Shown: positions 18,258 to 27,885, numbered from the stretch's first letter. The stretch: DNA of 64,000 nucleotides from Desulforhopalus singaporensis (GCF_900104445.1 NZ_FNJI01000007.1:1-64000), one strand, 5' to 3'. Notes: a model not told the origin generated them from the letters alone. Numbers and translations: made by a program.

Positions 18258-20648
18258 GTGTTATACCGGAACTGCCTGGATTCTGAAGATTTTGCCATAG
18301 GATACCTGACCGTTGACGAACAGTGGAGAGTGACGTCGTGCAACCGGAAAGGTTCCTATATTCTGGGGGTACACGCGTCTGCGATAATAGGCGAGGATTG
18401 CCGCAAAATTTTCGCCGAGGACACCCGGTTTCAGGAAATCTGCCCCAAATTCTTCGACCTCAACCAGCAAAAGAGTTCAAGCAACTTTATCGAGTTCGTC
18501 TCGGCTCCCCGTATCAACGACAAGGTCCACCCGATAAAAGTCCGTATCATTACAATTCCCGGAAAATCCGGCACCATTGTCGGGGCGTTAATCGGTTTTG
18601 TCGACCTCAGCGAACCGCTGGCGGCAAGCAGGATGATCCTGAACTCCATTGCCGAAGGGGTCTTTACCGTCGACCAGAACTGGCGGATAACCAGCTTCAA
18701 CCGCGCGGCCGAAGACATAACCGGCTACCTGGAAGAGGAAGTCCTCGGCCGCAGCTGTAAAGAGATATTCAAGGCGAATATCTGTAAAACCAGCTGCGCA
18801 ATTTCCGACTGCATCCACGAAAAAAGAACCATATCGGACAGGACCGCTTTTATCGAAGATAAAGAAGGCCAGATTCTGGCCGTTAAAATAAGCGCCTCCC
18901 CCCTTGTTGACATGCTCGGTAATGTCATCGGCGGGGTCGAGACGTTTACCGACATAACCCAGACCCTCCAGTACGAACTGATCCTTGACGCGGTTGCCGA
19001 CGGGGTTCTGACGGTTTGTCCCAACGGGAGAATAACCTCTTTTAACAAAGCGGCTGAAGAAATTACCGGCTATTCGGAACGGGAAGTGATCGGCAAGATC
19101 TGCTCGGAAGTTCTGCTGGCAAGTCCAAAACCTGCGAGTTGTCCGCTGATAATATGCATGGAGGAAAAAAAATCCATCGTCGACAAGGAACTGTTCTTCA
19201 TCGGCAAGGGCGGTTTCTCGATTCCCGTCAGTGTAAGCATTGCCCCCTTTATCGGCCCAGACGGAAGCGTTCTGGGCGGCGTACAGTCATTTAGAAACAA
19301 CACCAACCAGCTCCAGAAAGCACTCATCCTCGACTCGGTGGCCGACGGGGTCTTCACCGTCGATCGCGACTGGCGGATCACCTCTTTCAACCTCTCGGCG
19401 GAGCTGATCACCGGGTGGAACCGGGAGGCGGCTATCGGCCAGTACTGCAGTGATGTTTTCTGTTCCTCGATATGCGGCAAAAACTGCGCCATAGCCGAAA
19501 GTCTTTATACCGGCACCCCTGTTTCCAATCGTTCGATTACGATCAAGGACCGCAAAGGCAAGGCAAAATCGATATCCATCAGCGCAGCGCCTTTGGTGGA
19601 CCAGGACGGCAACGTGCTTGGCGGAGTGGAGACCTTCAGAGACCTCAGTGTTGAAATGTACCTGAGGCAGCAACTCAAACAGAAATACACTTTCGACCAG
19701 ATCATCAGCAAGAGTCCGTCGATGCAGCGAATCTTCCAGATCTTGCCGGAGATAGCCAGAAGCGAGAGCAATGTCCTTATTCTCGGGGAGAGCGGAACCG
19801 GGAAGGAACTGGTTGCCAATGCAATTTACAATGCCTCGATGCGCAACGACCGCCCGTTTGTCGTTGTCAATTGCGGCGCCCTGCCCGACACTCTGCTTGA
19901 ATCGGAACTTTTCGGCTACAAGGCCGGCGCTTTTACCGATGCAAGAAAAGACAGGCTCGGCCGATTCGCCGCGGCGGAGGGAGGCACTATCTTCCTTGAC
20001 GAAATCGGCGACATTCCCCACTCGCTTCAGGTCAAACTGCTGCGGGTTATCCAGCAGAAAGTCTACGAACCGCTTGGATCCAACGTCTCCGTCCAGGCAG
20101 ATGTCCGCATCATCGCCGCAACCAATAAGGATCTCAGGGAGCTGGTGAAAAAAGGGCTGTTCCGGGATGATCTCTACTACAGGCTCAACGTGGTGAACAT
20201 AGCGTTGCCGCCGCTGCGTGAACGCGCCGAGGACATCCCGCTGCTGATAGACCATTTCGTCGATAAATTCAGGATTGAAAAGCAAAAAGACATCGCCGGA
20301 ATTGACGAACAAGTCATAACTCTCCTCATGAAATACAGTTTCCCCGGCAATATCAGGGAACTGGAAAATATTATAGAGTACGGTTTCATTCTCTGCCCGG
20401 GGGGGTATATCAAGCCGGAACATCTGCCGGACACGTTTGATGACGACGAACAGAACGGCAACGGAGCCCTGCTCTCATCCCACCGGAACCTGTCGCTTGA
20501 AGAACTGGAGAAAAAAGCCATCGAACTCTGTCTACACCGAAACAAGTGGAAAAAAATGGCAACCTGCAGAGACCTGGGCATCTCTAAAGACACTCTTCGC
20601 CGAAAAATACAAAAATATCAAATAGTCAACCCGGTAGAATCATCGTGA
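18258..20648 (+). CDS. Sigma54-dependent activator with four PAS domains
   Basis: 796 residues starting at GTG with GAGGGAGAA just upstream. Four successive PAS domains (about 5-110, 118-235, 237-350, 352-465) each carry a cysteine cluster after the F-helix, for example CKEIFKANICKTSC and CSDVFCSSICGKNC. These could hold an iron-sulfur cluster or metal. Then follow the AAA+ domain (GESGTGKE, LDEIGDIP) and a Fis-type helix-turn-helix (about 760-790). The sigma54-contact loop reads GAFTDA instead of GAFTGA. There is no receiver domain, so it is a one-component sensor. It lies upstream of and codirectional with the Ni-SOD gene. Confidence 0.87.
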   Translation: MLYRNCLDSEDFAIGYLTVDEQWRVTSCNRKGSYILGVHASAIIGEDCRKIFAEDTRFQEICPKFFDLNQQKSSSNFIEFVSAPRINDKVHPIKVRIITIPGKSGTIVGALIGFVDLSEPLAASRMILNSIAEGVFTVDQNWRITSFNRAAEDITGYLEEEVLGRSCKEIFKANICKTSCAISDCIHEKRTISDRTAFIEDKEGQILAVKISASPLVDMLGNVIGGVETFTDITQTLQYELILDAVADGVLTVCPNGRITSFNKAAEEITGYSEREVIGKICSEVLLASPKPASCPLIICMEEKKSIVDKELFFIGKGGFSIPVSVSIAPFIGPDGSVLGGVQSFRNNTNQLQKALILDSVADGVFTVDRDWRITSFNLSAELITGWNREAAIGQYCSDVFCSSICGKNCAIAESLYTGTPVSNRSITIKDRKGKAKSISISAAPLVDQDGNVLGGVETFRDLSVEMYLRQQLKQKYTFDQIISKSPSMQRIFQILPEIARSESNVLILGESGTGKELVANAIYNASMRNDRPFVVVNCGALPDTLLESELFGYKAGAFTDARKDRLGRFAAAEGGTIFLDEIGDIPHSLQVKLLRVIQQKVYEPLGSNVSVQADVRIIAATNKDLRELVKKGLFRDDLYYRLNVVNIALPPLRERAEDIPLLIDHFVDKFRIEKQKDIAGIDEQVITLLMKYSFPGNIRELENIIEYGFILCPGGYIKPEHLPDTFDDDEQNGNGALLSSHRNLSLEELEKKAIELCLHRNKWKKMATCRDLGISKDTLRRKIQKYQIVNPVESS

Positions 20649-20712
20649 GCGTTGCTTCCGCCCCGTTTTTGCCAACGACAACAATTGCGGTGACACCCGG
20701 GGAACCCGGGAG

Positions 20713-20746
20713 TTGACAACCACCAACTGCAACATACATTTGTCAA
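20713..20746 (+). promoter_or_regulatory. Inverted repeat upstream of Ni-SOD gene
   Basis: TTGACAA (20713-20719) and TTGTCAA (20740-20746) form a dyad with 20 bases between the arms, just upstream of the candidate sigma54 element and 76 bp before the sodN start codon. It could be an activator site for the regulator encoded immediately upstream, or another operator. Only the symmetry is observed. Confidence 0.35.
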
Positions 20747-20755
20747 TGTAGGACC

Positions 20756-20770
20756 AGCACTTCTTTTGCC
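20756..20770 (+). promoter_or_regulatory. Weak sigma54-like element before sodN
   Basis: AGCACTTCTTTTGCC resembles GGCAC-N5-TTGC, with the ten-base spacing between G and GC correct but the first G of the invariant GG replaced by A. It lies about 50 bp before the sodN start, directly after a sigma54-activator gene. One deviation at an invariant base makes this tentative. Confidence 0.3.
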
Positions 20771-20821
20771 TGTTTGTGAAAACAAAACGGCTGTCACCCT
20801 CAACCGAAAAGGAACCGAGAA

Positions 20822-21259
20822 ATGAAAAAAAATATCGCAATGCTGACGACACTGTTACTGTCGGCCATCCTGTTTTCCGGTTTTGCCCAGGCTCATTGCC
20901 AGATTCCCTGTGGAATCTACGACGACGAGACCCGCATGACGTTAATCTATGAACATATCGCCACCATTGAAAAATCGATGAACATGATAACGCAACTGGA
21001 GAACGAAAAAAACGCCAACCAGCTGGTACGATGGGTCATGAACAAGGACAAACATGCCGAGTTCATCCAGGAAATCGTCACCGAATATTTCATGGCCCAG
21101 AGGATCAAGTTTGATGCGCAAAACTATGACCAGAAACTAAAAGCCCTTCATGAGATGCTGTTTTACAGCATGAAATGCAAGCAGACGACCGATCTAGGCA
21201 ATGTCGAAAAACTGAAAAAGAGCGCGCAGCGTTTTCACGACCTCTATTTCACTTCCTGA
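20822..21259 (+). CDS. sodN: Nickel superoxide dismutase with Sec signal peptide
   Basis: 145 residues. A Sec-type signal peptide ends FAQA at residue 24. The next residues, HCQIPCGIYDD, are the nickel hook of Ni-SOD (consensus HCXXPCGXY). Cleavage after AQA would place His1, Cys2 and Cys6, the nickel ligands, exactly at the mature N-terminus. The remainder is a four-helix bundle of about 120 residues, typical of the family. Classical Ni-SODs use a propeptide removed by SodX; no sodX is adjacent, and the signal peptidase cut would make it unnecessary. It disproportionates superoxide, here in the periplasm. Confidence 0.9.
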   Translation: MKKNIAMLTTLLLSAILFSGFAQAHCQIPCGIYDDETRMTLIYEHIATIEKSMNMITQLENEKNANQLVRWVMNKDKHAEFIQEIVTEYFMAQRIKFDAQNYDQKLKALHEMLFYSMKCKQTTDLGNVEKLKKSAQRFHDLYFTS

Positions 21260-21379
21260 GCCGTCTGTCACACAATGGCAGACGAGTAACTCCAGGTGTT
21301 TTTCTCCCTGGTAACGGTCTGTTACAGCGGGAAGCTATCTCATGATATTTATGGTAATAACCGGTCGTCGGTTCGGGTT

Positions 21380-22054
21380 ATGGTTGTGCAAAATTCCAAA
21401 CGTACACATGCAGCTGCAATTTTTTTGGCATGCCTGACCTGCTGCGGCGGGAGCAAGGCGGTCACTGCGGAAACGGCAGCAGGAACAGGTGCAGTCTCTG
21501 TACCCGCAAAAGAATACGTCGTCATCGGCGAAGATCGCTACGATGTTCCTGCGCCGTGGGCAGGAAACCGCCTTGCAGTTGAGGTTCTTGTTTATGAAGA
21601 TTTCCGCCCGGTGCCGCTGCAGTATACCAAGGACAACACCAGCATATATGTGCTGAAGGCAATCTACGATCCGCTCATCGAATTACTCGACGCAGCAGCG
21701 CGGCAGGGCGTGCAGCTGGAAATATCATCCGGGTATCGCAGTGCTGGTTACCAAAAAAAAATATTCCTGCGGATGTTTGCCAAGGGCCGCAGCTTTGAAG
21801 ATGCAATCCGCTTTGTCGCCCCTCCCGGATATTCCGAACACATGCTCGGCACAGCCGTCGATTTTTCCCCGAGCAACTGGCGTTTTGCCAAAACCAGAGA
21901 CTACCAGTGGCTCAAAGACCATGCCGCCGCCTTTGGCTTCCTGGAAAGTTATCCGCAGTACGGTGTGCCCGGTTTTCCCTGGGAAGCATGGCACTGGAGA
22001 TATGACGCAACCGAGCAGACCGTGGACGACCAACTCACTTCTCCCGATCCCTGA
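21380..22054 (+). CDS. M15 peptidase, VanY-type D-Ala-D-Ala carboxypeptidase
   Basis: 224 residues from the ATG at 21380; the frame is open from a GTG at 21296. The N-terminus (MVVQNSKRTHAAAIFLACLTCC) fits a secretion signal, here broken as MVVQNSKRTH then AAAIFLACLTCC. The zinc and active-site signatures of M15B are present: SSGYRS, SEHMLGTAVDFS (His and Asp ligands) and EAWHWRY (His ligand and catalytic region). It would trim peptidoglycan stem peptides in the periplasm. The 3' end overlaps the convergent sigma54-regulator gene by 20 bases. Neither start has a strong ribosome site. Confidence 0.8.
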   Translation: MVVQNSKRTHAAAIFLACLTCCGGSKAVTAETAAGTGAVSVPAKEYVVIGEDRYDVPAPWAGNRLAVEVLVYEDFRPVPLQYTKDNTSIYVLKAIYDPLIELLDAAARQGVQLEISSGYRSAGYQKKIFLRMFAKGRSFEDAIRFVAPPGYSEHMLGTAVDFSPSNWRFAKTRDYQWLKDHAAAFGFLESYPQYGVPGFPWEAWHWRYDATEQTVDDQLTSPDP

Positions 22055-23516
22055 TTGCGGCCCGGATATGTTTTTTTGCCGTCCGCGGATCAAGTCCGGT
22101 TATTGCAGCAACTTTTTCAAAGGTGCCGTGTCTTTTATAAAGTTCCATACAGTAGCGGCTGACAAGTTCGCCGACGCTCACAGATTCGTTTTGCATCGCC
22201 CCGGACAGACTGTCCATCTCTTTGCCGCCATCCCCGGTACCGTGGTAGTGACGGGTTATGAGGATACTCCGCACCGCCTGCTCGAGTTCGCGGACGTTAC
22301 CCGGCCACCGGTATCCCGGTCCCACGTCTTTTGTTATCACCTCCAGCACGGTTTGCAGGAGGTCGGGAGCAGGTCCGCCTACAATTTTACCAACGGTGTG
22401 GGCCAAAAGAGCGCTCAGGGTTTTTTCATCGCTGCTGATCTGCTCGCGCAACGTGGGCACGGGTACCACGTTTGAACAGAGACGGTAATAGAAATCCTCC
22501 CTGAACCTCCCCTCCTCCCGCAACTGCTCAAGGGATCTGTTGGTGGCGGTGACCACCCTGCCGTGAAAATAGAGCTTTGCGTGGTCACCGACCGGGGAGA
22601 ACCTCCTTTCTTCCAGCACTTTCAACAGCTTGATCTGCACCGGTATCGATACGTCGCCGATTTCGTCAAGAAAGATGGAACCGTGGGGCGAGCACAGGGC
22701 AAAAACTCCCTGATGATTATCCACCGCCCCGGTAAAGGCGCCTTTCTTATGGCCGAACAGTTCGGATTCAATAAGGGATTCGGGAAACTGCGACAGGTTG
22801 ATTTCGATAAAATTATGAGTAAAGCTTTCAGCAAAACACCCTTTATTTTCATCAAAGGGAATAAACCCCGAGCGACCGATTGCCGCCGCGGCGGTCCCTT
22901 TTCCTGTGCCCGTCTCTCCTATGAGGAAGGTGGAAAAATCCTCCATCCGGCTCCAGAGAGTTTTTTCATACCAATCGGGATACGACGTAAAAACGCTGGC
23001 CCACAATCGTGAGCGTAATTTTTCCATAGGTTTGCTCTGCCCTATCAGGCCTTGGTTAATAAAATACCAGGCGCGGCGAAGCTGATAGTAAAACCCGAAG
23101 TAAAGAAGAGAGTCTTCCGCGCTAAAACCGCTTTGGCGCAGCAATCGCAGAATATCACCGGCAAAAGGGACATGACACGGTGTGTGGTCGGTCTGTACCT
23201 GCAGACGGATCAGGTCATCGAATTTTACACAACAGTGGTGGTATATCTGGCGAAGCGTGGCAATCCGGACCAGGTCCCGATCTTCGCCGGCAAACCGATA
23301 CCACTTGATCCTGCCGTCTTGGCTCACCCTGTCAAGGTATTTCGTAACCCTGGCAAATACTTTCCCTGCCAGGATATCACCTGCGGGATAACGGTCCCCG
23401 GCCAGCTTATACATCAGCTGTAAAGACCGGGCATCGAAGGGATTGGCAAAAGCCGATTCTGCCAGAACCCTGAATATTTTTCTCTCTTTTTGATCTAATC
23501 TGTATTGGTTCCTCAT
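22035..23516 (-). CDS. Sigma54-dependent transcriptional activator with unusual N-terminal domain
   Basis: 493 residues. The first 190 residues are an all-helical region containing HHCC and other cysteines and matching no receiver, PAS or GAF domain I recognise. The AAA+ domain has GETGTGKG (Walker A variant), a canonical GAFTGA loop and FLDEIGDV. The C-terminal helix-turn-helix is recognisable in GTFEKVAAITGLDPRTAKKH. It is a one-component activator of unknown signal. It is convergent with the peptidase gene (20-base overlap) and divergent from the acylase gene at 23781, which makes that acylase operon its most likely target. Confidence 0.82.
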   Translation of the reverse strand: MRNQYRLDQKERKIFRVLAESAFANPFDARSLQLMYKLAGDRYPAGDILAGKVFARVTKYLDRVSQDGRIKWYRFAGEDRDLVRIATLRQIYHHCCVKFDDLIRLQVQTDHTPCHVPFAGDILRLLRQSGFSAEDSLLYFGFYYQLRRAWYFINQGLIGQSKPMEKLRSRLWASVFTSYPDWYEKTLWSRMEDFSTFLIGETGTGKGTAAAAIGRSGFIPFDENKGCFAESFTHNFIEINLSQFPESLIESELFGHKKGAFTGAVDNHQGVFALCSPHGSIFLDEIGDVSIPVQIKLLKVLEERRFSPVGDHAKLYFHGRVVTATNRSLEQLREEGRFREDFYYRLCSNVVPVPTLREQISSDEKTLSALLAHTVGKIVGGPAPDLLQTVLEVITKDVGPGYRWPGNVRELEQAVRSILITRHYHGTGDGGKEMDSLSGAMQNESVSVGELVSRYCMELYKRHGTFEKVAAITGLDPRTAKKHIRAAIRDREK

Positions 23517-23780
23517 GCATTAAATGTAGCTTGCAACAGCATAAAATGTCAATTTTGGTGAAACCAAACCCAGCTCCGGTTGCGCCATACCCGGGTTCTA
23601 TCTCCCTGCTTCCAAGCCGTCAGGTCGATTAATTATAAACGGCATCAATCTTGCTGTAACCTTACCAGAGGGTCTGATAATATAACCTTATCCGGCAACA
23701 GCAACCGGTCGATACCGGTAACCGGCAACACCGTTGGATCTGCTGGCACAACCTGGTTAAGCGGCACAGGAGGATGACCG

Positions 23781-26336
23781 ATGAAGACCAATAAAACATT
23801 CATACTCGTGGTTGTTTTGATGTTACTGGCTCTATCGAGCTCTGCCGGGTTCTTCGGCTGGCTTTACCTGAAACGCCTGCTTCCGCAAATTGAGGGCTCA
23901 ACCGCTGTTTTCGGCATAGCCGACACCGTGCAGATAATCCGCGACCGATGGGGCGTAACTCACATCAACGCCCAAAGCGGGTCCGACGCCTGTTACGCGC
24001 TGGGTTATGCGGTGGCCCAGGATCGGTTGTTCCAGATAGAGCTGCAGCGCAGACTTGCGAGGGGCGAACTTGCCGAAATTTTCGGACCGGATCTGATCAC
24101 TGTAGACAGAATGGTCAGGACCCTGATGTTCAGACACCGGGGGCAAGCCTACCTCGACAACAAGAAGATTATCGAACCCGAAACCCTGCAGTTGCTCGAC
24201 TCCTTTCTCAGGGGGATAAATAATTACATCGCCACAGGTCCGCTGCCGGTAGAGTATAAGCTTCTCCGATTCAGCCCGCGGCCGTTTACCAGGCTCGATG
24301 TCGTCGCTGTAATGGGCTACATGGCCTATTCATTTGCCGACGGCATCATAAGAGACTCTCTCTACTCGATCCTTGAACCTTTTGTTACCGTTGATGATCT
24401 TGAATTACTGTTTCCCCCTTACAGCCTCGACAACAGGACCACCATCATGGAGCCTGCCGGAGACTCCCCCTTAAATATCGAGCAAAAGTCTGGGTTTTCC
24501 CCAGAACAAGACCCGGTAAAGCGTGATTATGCGCGGTTTTACTCTTTTATACACCACTCTTTAACCAGGCTACAGCAACTTACCCCTGCCTTCACCGGCA
24601 GCAACTCCTGGGTGCTTGCCCCTTCAAGGAGCGTTAACGGCCACGCCCTGCTAGCCAACGATCCCCATATCGGAATCGCCCAGCCTGGAGTATGGTACGA
24701 AGCTCACATAAAGTATCCCGGCTATGAAAACTACGGCTACCACCTGCCGCTGATGCCGTTTCCGCTGTTGGCCCACAATGCAACCAAAGGCTGGGCCATA
24801 ACCATGCTCACCAACGATGATCTTGATTTGTACCGCGAGACATTTCATCCGGACAATCCCCTTGAGGTCAAGTTCGCCGGCAAGTGGGTCGGGGTGAAAA
24901 GTATTGAAGAGACCATCAAGGTAAAGGGTGGTCCCGACGAATCACTGTCCATAAGGATCACTCCCCACGGCCCCATATTCAGCGATTTCATCACAGGATA
25001 CCAGGGCCCCCCGGTATCGATATCCTGGGTCTATTACAAGCTGGACAACCCGATCCTGGATGTTGTCCACCAGATGGCCAAGGCCTCCAATATTGCCGAA
25101 TTCGAAAAAGCCGTGTCGAGGCTGGCGGCTCCGGGGCTCAATATTTCCTACATCGACAGCAGCGGCAACATCGGCTGGTGGGCGGCGGGTAGGATACCTG
25201 TGCGTCCCCCCCATATGAGCGGTATGAAAATTCATGATGGAAGTTCCGGAAAAAATGAAATTTTGGGATATCTCCCCTTTGATCATAATCCTCACCTGAT
25301 AAATCCTAAAAGCGGGCTGATTATCACCTCCAACAATTTACCCACCCATGCGCCTCTTGAATCCGGGGGAGTAATGACCGGATATTTCAAACCTTCGGAC
25401 CGGGCCGCCAGGATTTACGAACTCCTGACGGCACAGGAGAAATGGAGCCTTGAGGGGCTCAAAAAGATTCAAACTGACACCAGGCTCAACGAGGGGATGA
25501 AATTCGCCCGAAAAATAGTGAAACTGCTGGACGGCGACATCGATAAATTTTCAGGACACGAGCAGAGAGCTTTCAACCATCTGTCGACCTGGGACGGGTA
25601 TATGGGGGTCGATTCCATCGGTGCAACAATCTTCGAGCTTACAATTTACCATATCTTGAAGGAAGTACTCCTGGTTCACATCGGATCCGAGAACTTCAGA
25701 AGCTATATGAACCTGGTCGACTACTGGAATTTTTTAAAGCGATACCTGGATGAAGAATCCCTTGTCATAACAGGGACAAACCCGCACCATACAGCTGTTA
25801 CGCGGGAAACTATTGTAAAAAGAGCCTTTGCAAGCGCCGTCACGGAACTTGTCGAAAAACAGGGGTCCAATGATAAACAATGGGCTTGGGGAAAACTGCA
25901 CACCATCGAATATGTCCATCCGCTGGGGAGGACAAAGGGGCTTGATCTGCTGTTTAACATCGGACCTTTTCCATGTCCCGGCGAATTTCCATCGGTGAAC
26001 AAATTCGCATCCAAGGCGGGCGACCATCAGTACAAGGTTTCTTCTCTCCCTTCCACAAGAAGACTGATTGACTGCAATAATCCCGGAGAATCGTGGTCGA
26101 TTCTGCCAACGGGAAACTCCGGCAACTTCCTGAGCCCTTTTTATGACAACCAGGCAGGAATGTTCCTTGAAAACCAGTACCGTAAAACACTTTTTACAAC
26201 CCCGCAGATAAGCCAAAAGGTCCACTACAGGTTTACACTGTTGCCGATGTCAAACTACCAGGAAGTGCCATTTCCTTTATACCAGACATCAACACTCAAC
26301 AATATCGCCGCGCCTGTAACCGGAACAACAAGGTAG
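23781..26336 (+). CDS. Penicillin-acylase-family N-terminal nucleophile hydrolase
   Basis: 851 residues. A hydrophobic N-terminal segment (about 7-29) serves as signal or anchor. The alpha region starts with VQIIRDRWGVTHINA, typical of penicillin/AHL acylases. Autocatalytic cleavage would occur at Gly273/Ser274 (TGSNSWV), exposing Ser274 as nucleophile. The family hydrolyses amide bonds of beta-lactams, acyl-homoserine lactones or other N-acyl compounds in the periplasm; the substrate cannot be read here. RBS AGGAGG precedes the ATG. Two methyltransferase genes follow closely (26 bases, then an overlap), suggesting one operon. Confidence 0.85.
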   Translation: MKTNKTFILVVVLMLLALSSSAGFFGWLYLKRLLPQIEGSTAVFGIADTVQIIRDRWGVTHINAQSGSDACYALGYAVAQDRLFQIELQRRLARGELAEIFGPDLITVDRMVRTLMFRHRGQAYLDNKKIIEPETLQLLDSFLRGINNYIATGPLPVEYKLLRFSPRPFTRLDVVAVMGYMAYSFADGIIRDSLYSILEPFVTVDDLELLFPPYSLDNRTTIMEPAGDSPLNIEQKSGFSPEQDPVKRDYARFYSFIHHSLTRLQQLTPAFTGSNSWVLAPSRSVNGHALLANDPHIGIAQPGVWYEAHIKYPGYENYGYHLPLMPFPLLAHNATKGWAITMLTNDDLDLYRETFHPDNPLEVKFAGKWVGVKSIEETIKVKGGPDESLSIRITPHGPIFSDFITGYQGPPVSISWVYYKLDNPILDVVHQMAKASNIAEFEKAVSRLAAPGLNISYIDSSGNIGWWAAGRIPVRPPHMSGMKIHDGSSGKNEILGYLPFDHNPHLINPKSGLIITSNNLPTHAPLESGGVMTGYFKPSDRAARIYELLTAQEKWSLEGLKKIQTDTRLNEGMKFARKIVKLLDGDIDKFSGHEQRAFNHLSTWDGYMGVDSIGATIFELTIYHILKEVLLVHIGSENFRSYMNLVDYWNFLKRYLDEESLVITGTNPHHTAVTRETIVKRAFASAVTELVEKQGSNDKQWAWGKLHTIEYVHPLGRTKGLDLLFNIGPFPCPGEFPSVNKFASKAGDHQYKVSSLPSTRRLIDCNNPGESWSILPTGNSGNFLSPFYDNQAGMFLENQYRKTLFTTPQISQKVHYRFTLLPMSNYQEVPFPLYQTSTLNNIAAPVTGTTR

Positions 26337-26362
26337 CAGAATCAACAAGGAAGGAGGGCGAC

Positions 26363-27190
26363 ATGCATACCGAAACACGTCCATCTCTTACCAGATGGTT
26401 CAAAACCATGGGATACCGTCAGATTTCCCCATGGTACCGGACATCGAAAGACACAGTTGACGACTTCAACACCATCGGCAAGAACCTGAAAATCTTGAAG
26501 GTTATCCCTAACCCCCTGCCGTTTTACGACCTTATAATGGGGTTTTACGAACGCCCGTCCAACCGGTGTGCGTTACGGGGACCGATCCTGTCAACTGCAC
26601 AAAAAATTATCGAGGTGGGGGTCGGCACCGGATATCTGCTAGGGCGGCTGATTGCGGCAACCACTCCACAACAGGAGATAACCGCCGTGGATTTGTCACA
26701 GCAAATGCTCGACACCGCCCAAGCCTACCTGGCCAGGAAAAAACTGTTGAGCAGGAGGGTGTTGTTCAGGAATGGTGACTGTCAGGATCTGCCGTGGCCG
26801 GACAATACCTTTGACCTTTTTGTCTCAAGCTATCTGCTGGACCTGCTCCCGGAAAATGAAATAGACAGGGCAATCTACCAGTTGGAGAGGGTGCTTAAGC
26901 CTGAAGGGTGCGCAATTTTAATAACGATGACCACCGAACTCGACGGAGCCACAAGACTTGCAAAACCGTTGATGCGACTGATGAATGAATGTTACTGCCT
27001 GGGCTACGACAGGGGAAGGTGGAATCCGCTGTGGAAATTTCTGTTCGCCGGCTACGCCCCTCACTGCCGCCCGATTAGCCTGGGGAAATACCTGGCAAAA
27101 TCGTCCCGGTTGGTTCTGACCTACACCAAGCTGAGCAGGGTATCATTTTTTCCGGTACGAATCTATTATGTTCGTAAAAAAAGCGGGTAA
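26363..27190 (+). CDS. SAM-dependent methyltransferase (class I)
   Basis: 275 residues. The SAM-binding motif I is IIEVGVGTGY (about 79-88), followed by the acidic ITAVDLS, and a later DNTFDLFVSSYLL segment, the order seen in class I enzymes of the UbiE/PEMT type. The C-terminal third is rich in Arg, Tyr and hydrophobic residues and could touch the membrane. RBS AAGGAGGG. It lies 26 bases after the acylase gene and overlaps the next methyltransferase by 23 bases. The substrate is unknown; a lipid or quinone head group is plausible. Confidence 0.8.
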   Translation: MHTETRPSLTRWFKTMGYRQISPWYRTSKDTVDDFNTIGKNLKILKVIPNPLPFYDLIMGFYERPSNRCALRGPILSTAQKIIEVGVGTGYLLGRLIAATTPQQEITAVDLSQQMLDTAQAYLARKKLLSRRVLFRNGDCQDLPWPDNTFDLFVSSYLLDLLPENEIDRAIYQLERVLKPEGCAILITMTTELDGATRLAKPLMRLMNECYCLGYDRGRWNPLWKFLFAGYAPHCRPISLGKYLAKSSRLVLTYTKLSRVSFFPVRIYYVRKKSG

Positions 27191-27878
27191 CATTGCGCTC
27201 CTTTTAAAAATAGGTTCTGCAGCCCTGTCGAGCCGCTCAACCAGGAAATTTTATGATCGGATCGCCCCTGTCTACGACCGCATGTTCGTCTCCCACAAGA
27301 TTCATTGTGACACTATCCTGAAAATCCTGGACCAGAGCTATGCAAAAAAAAACAGGAAAATCTCACTGCTTGATCTGGGTTGCGGAACAGGCCTGGTCAG
27401 TATCCTAGCCTCAGACAGAGGGTTTAAGGTGACGGGACTGGACATTTCTTTCTGCTCGCTTCGTCTTCTCAAAAAGAGCCGGCCGCAACTGGCAGCGATT
27501 CAGGCGGAGGCCGCCGTCATCCCGGCTGCAGACCACTCATTTGACGCCGTCGTCTGTCTGGGAGCCCTGCGGCACTTTCACTGTATCGAAGCGGTCATCG
27601 CCGAGACATCGAGGGTGCTTACCCGTGACGGAATTTTTATCGCGGGATATTTCCCGCCGGATGCAGCAGGACTTATCGCAATCAGGCAGAACATCCTCAC
27701 CACCCCCCTGATCCGGGGGTATCATCGGCTCACCGGAACGCTCGGTTACCTTGACCGAATCGACCAATCGCTGGAGGTCGAAATCGAGCAGCAAACCGCA
27801 AGAAACTTCAAAACGGTGTACCGGGAGAACAGCGGTGCGACCAAACATCTGCTGGTCGCCCGCCACCCCCTGCCATAA
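27168..27878 (+). CDS. SAM-dependent methyltransferase (UbiE-like)
   Basis: 236 residues. It contains FYDRIAPVYDRMF, common in ubiquinone/menaquinone-type methyltransferases, then motif I LLDLGCGTGLVSIL and the acidic VTGLDIS. The N-terminus is somewhat hydrophobic. The start lies 23 bases inside the preceding methyltransferase gene, so translation is probably coupled; no better start occurs before the conserved core. It is the last gene before a strong hairpin terminator. It is distinct in sequence from its partner, so this is not a recent duplication. Confidence 0.8.
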   Translation: MFVKKAGNIALLLKIGSAALSSRSTRKFYDRIAPVYDRMFVSHKIHCDTILKILDQSYAKKNRKISLLDLGCGTGLVSILASDRGFKVTGLDISFCSLRLLKKSRPQLAAIQAEAAVIPAADHSFDAVVCLGALRHFHCIEAVIAETSRVLTRDGIFIAGYFPPDAAGLIAIRQNILTTPLIRGYHRLTGTLGYLDRIDQSLEVEIEQQTARNFKTVYRENSGATKHLLVARHPLP

Positions 27879-27885
27879 AAGGCGA

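Noticed and set aside
23700-23770. Sigma54 promoter before the acylase gene
   Set aside because: CTGGCACAACCTGG looks like a -24 element, but no GC falls ten bases after the GG.
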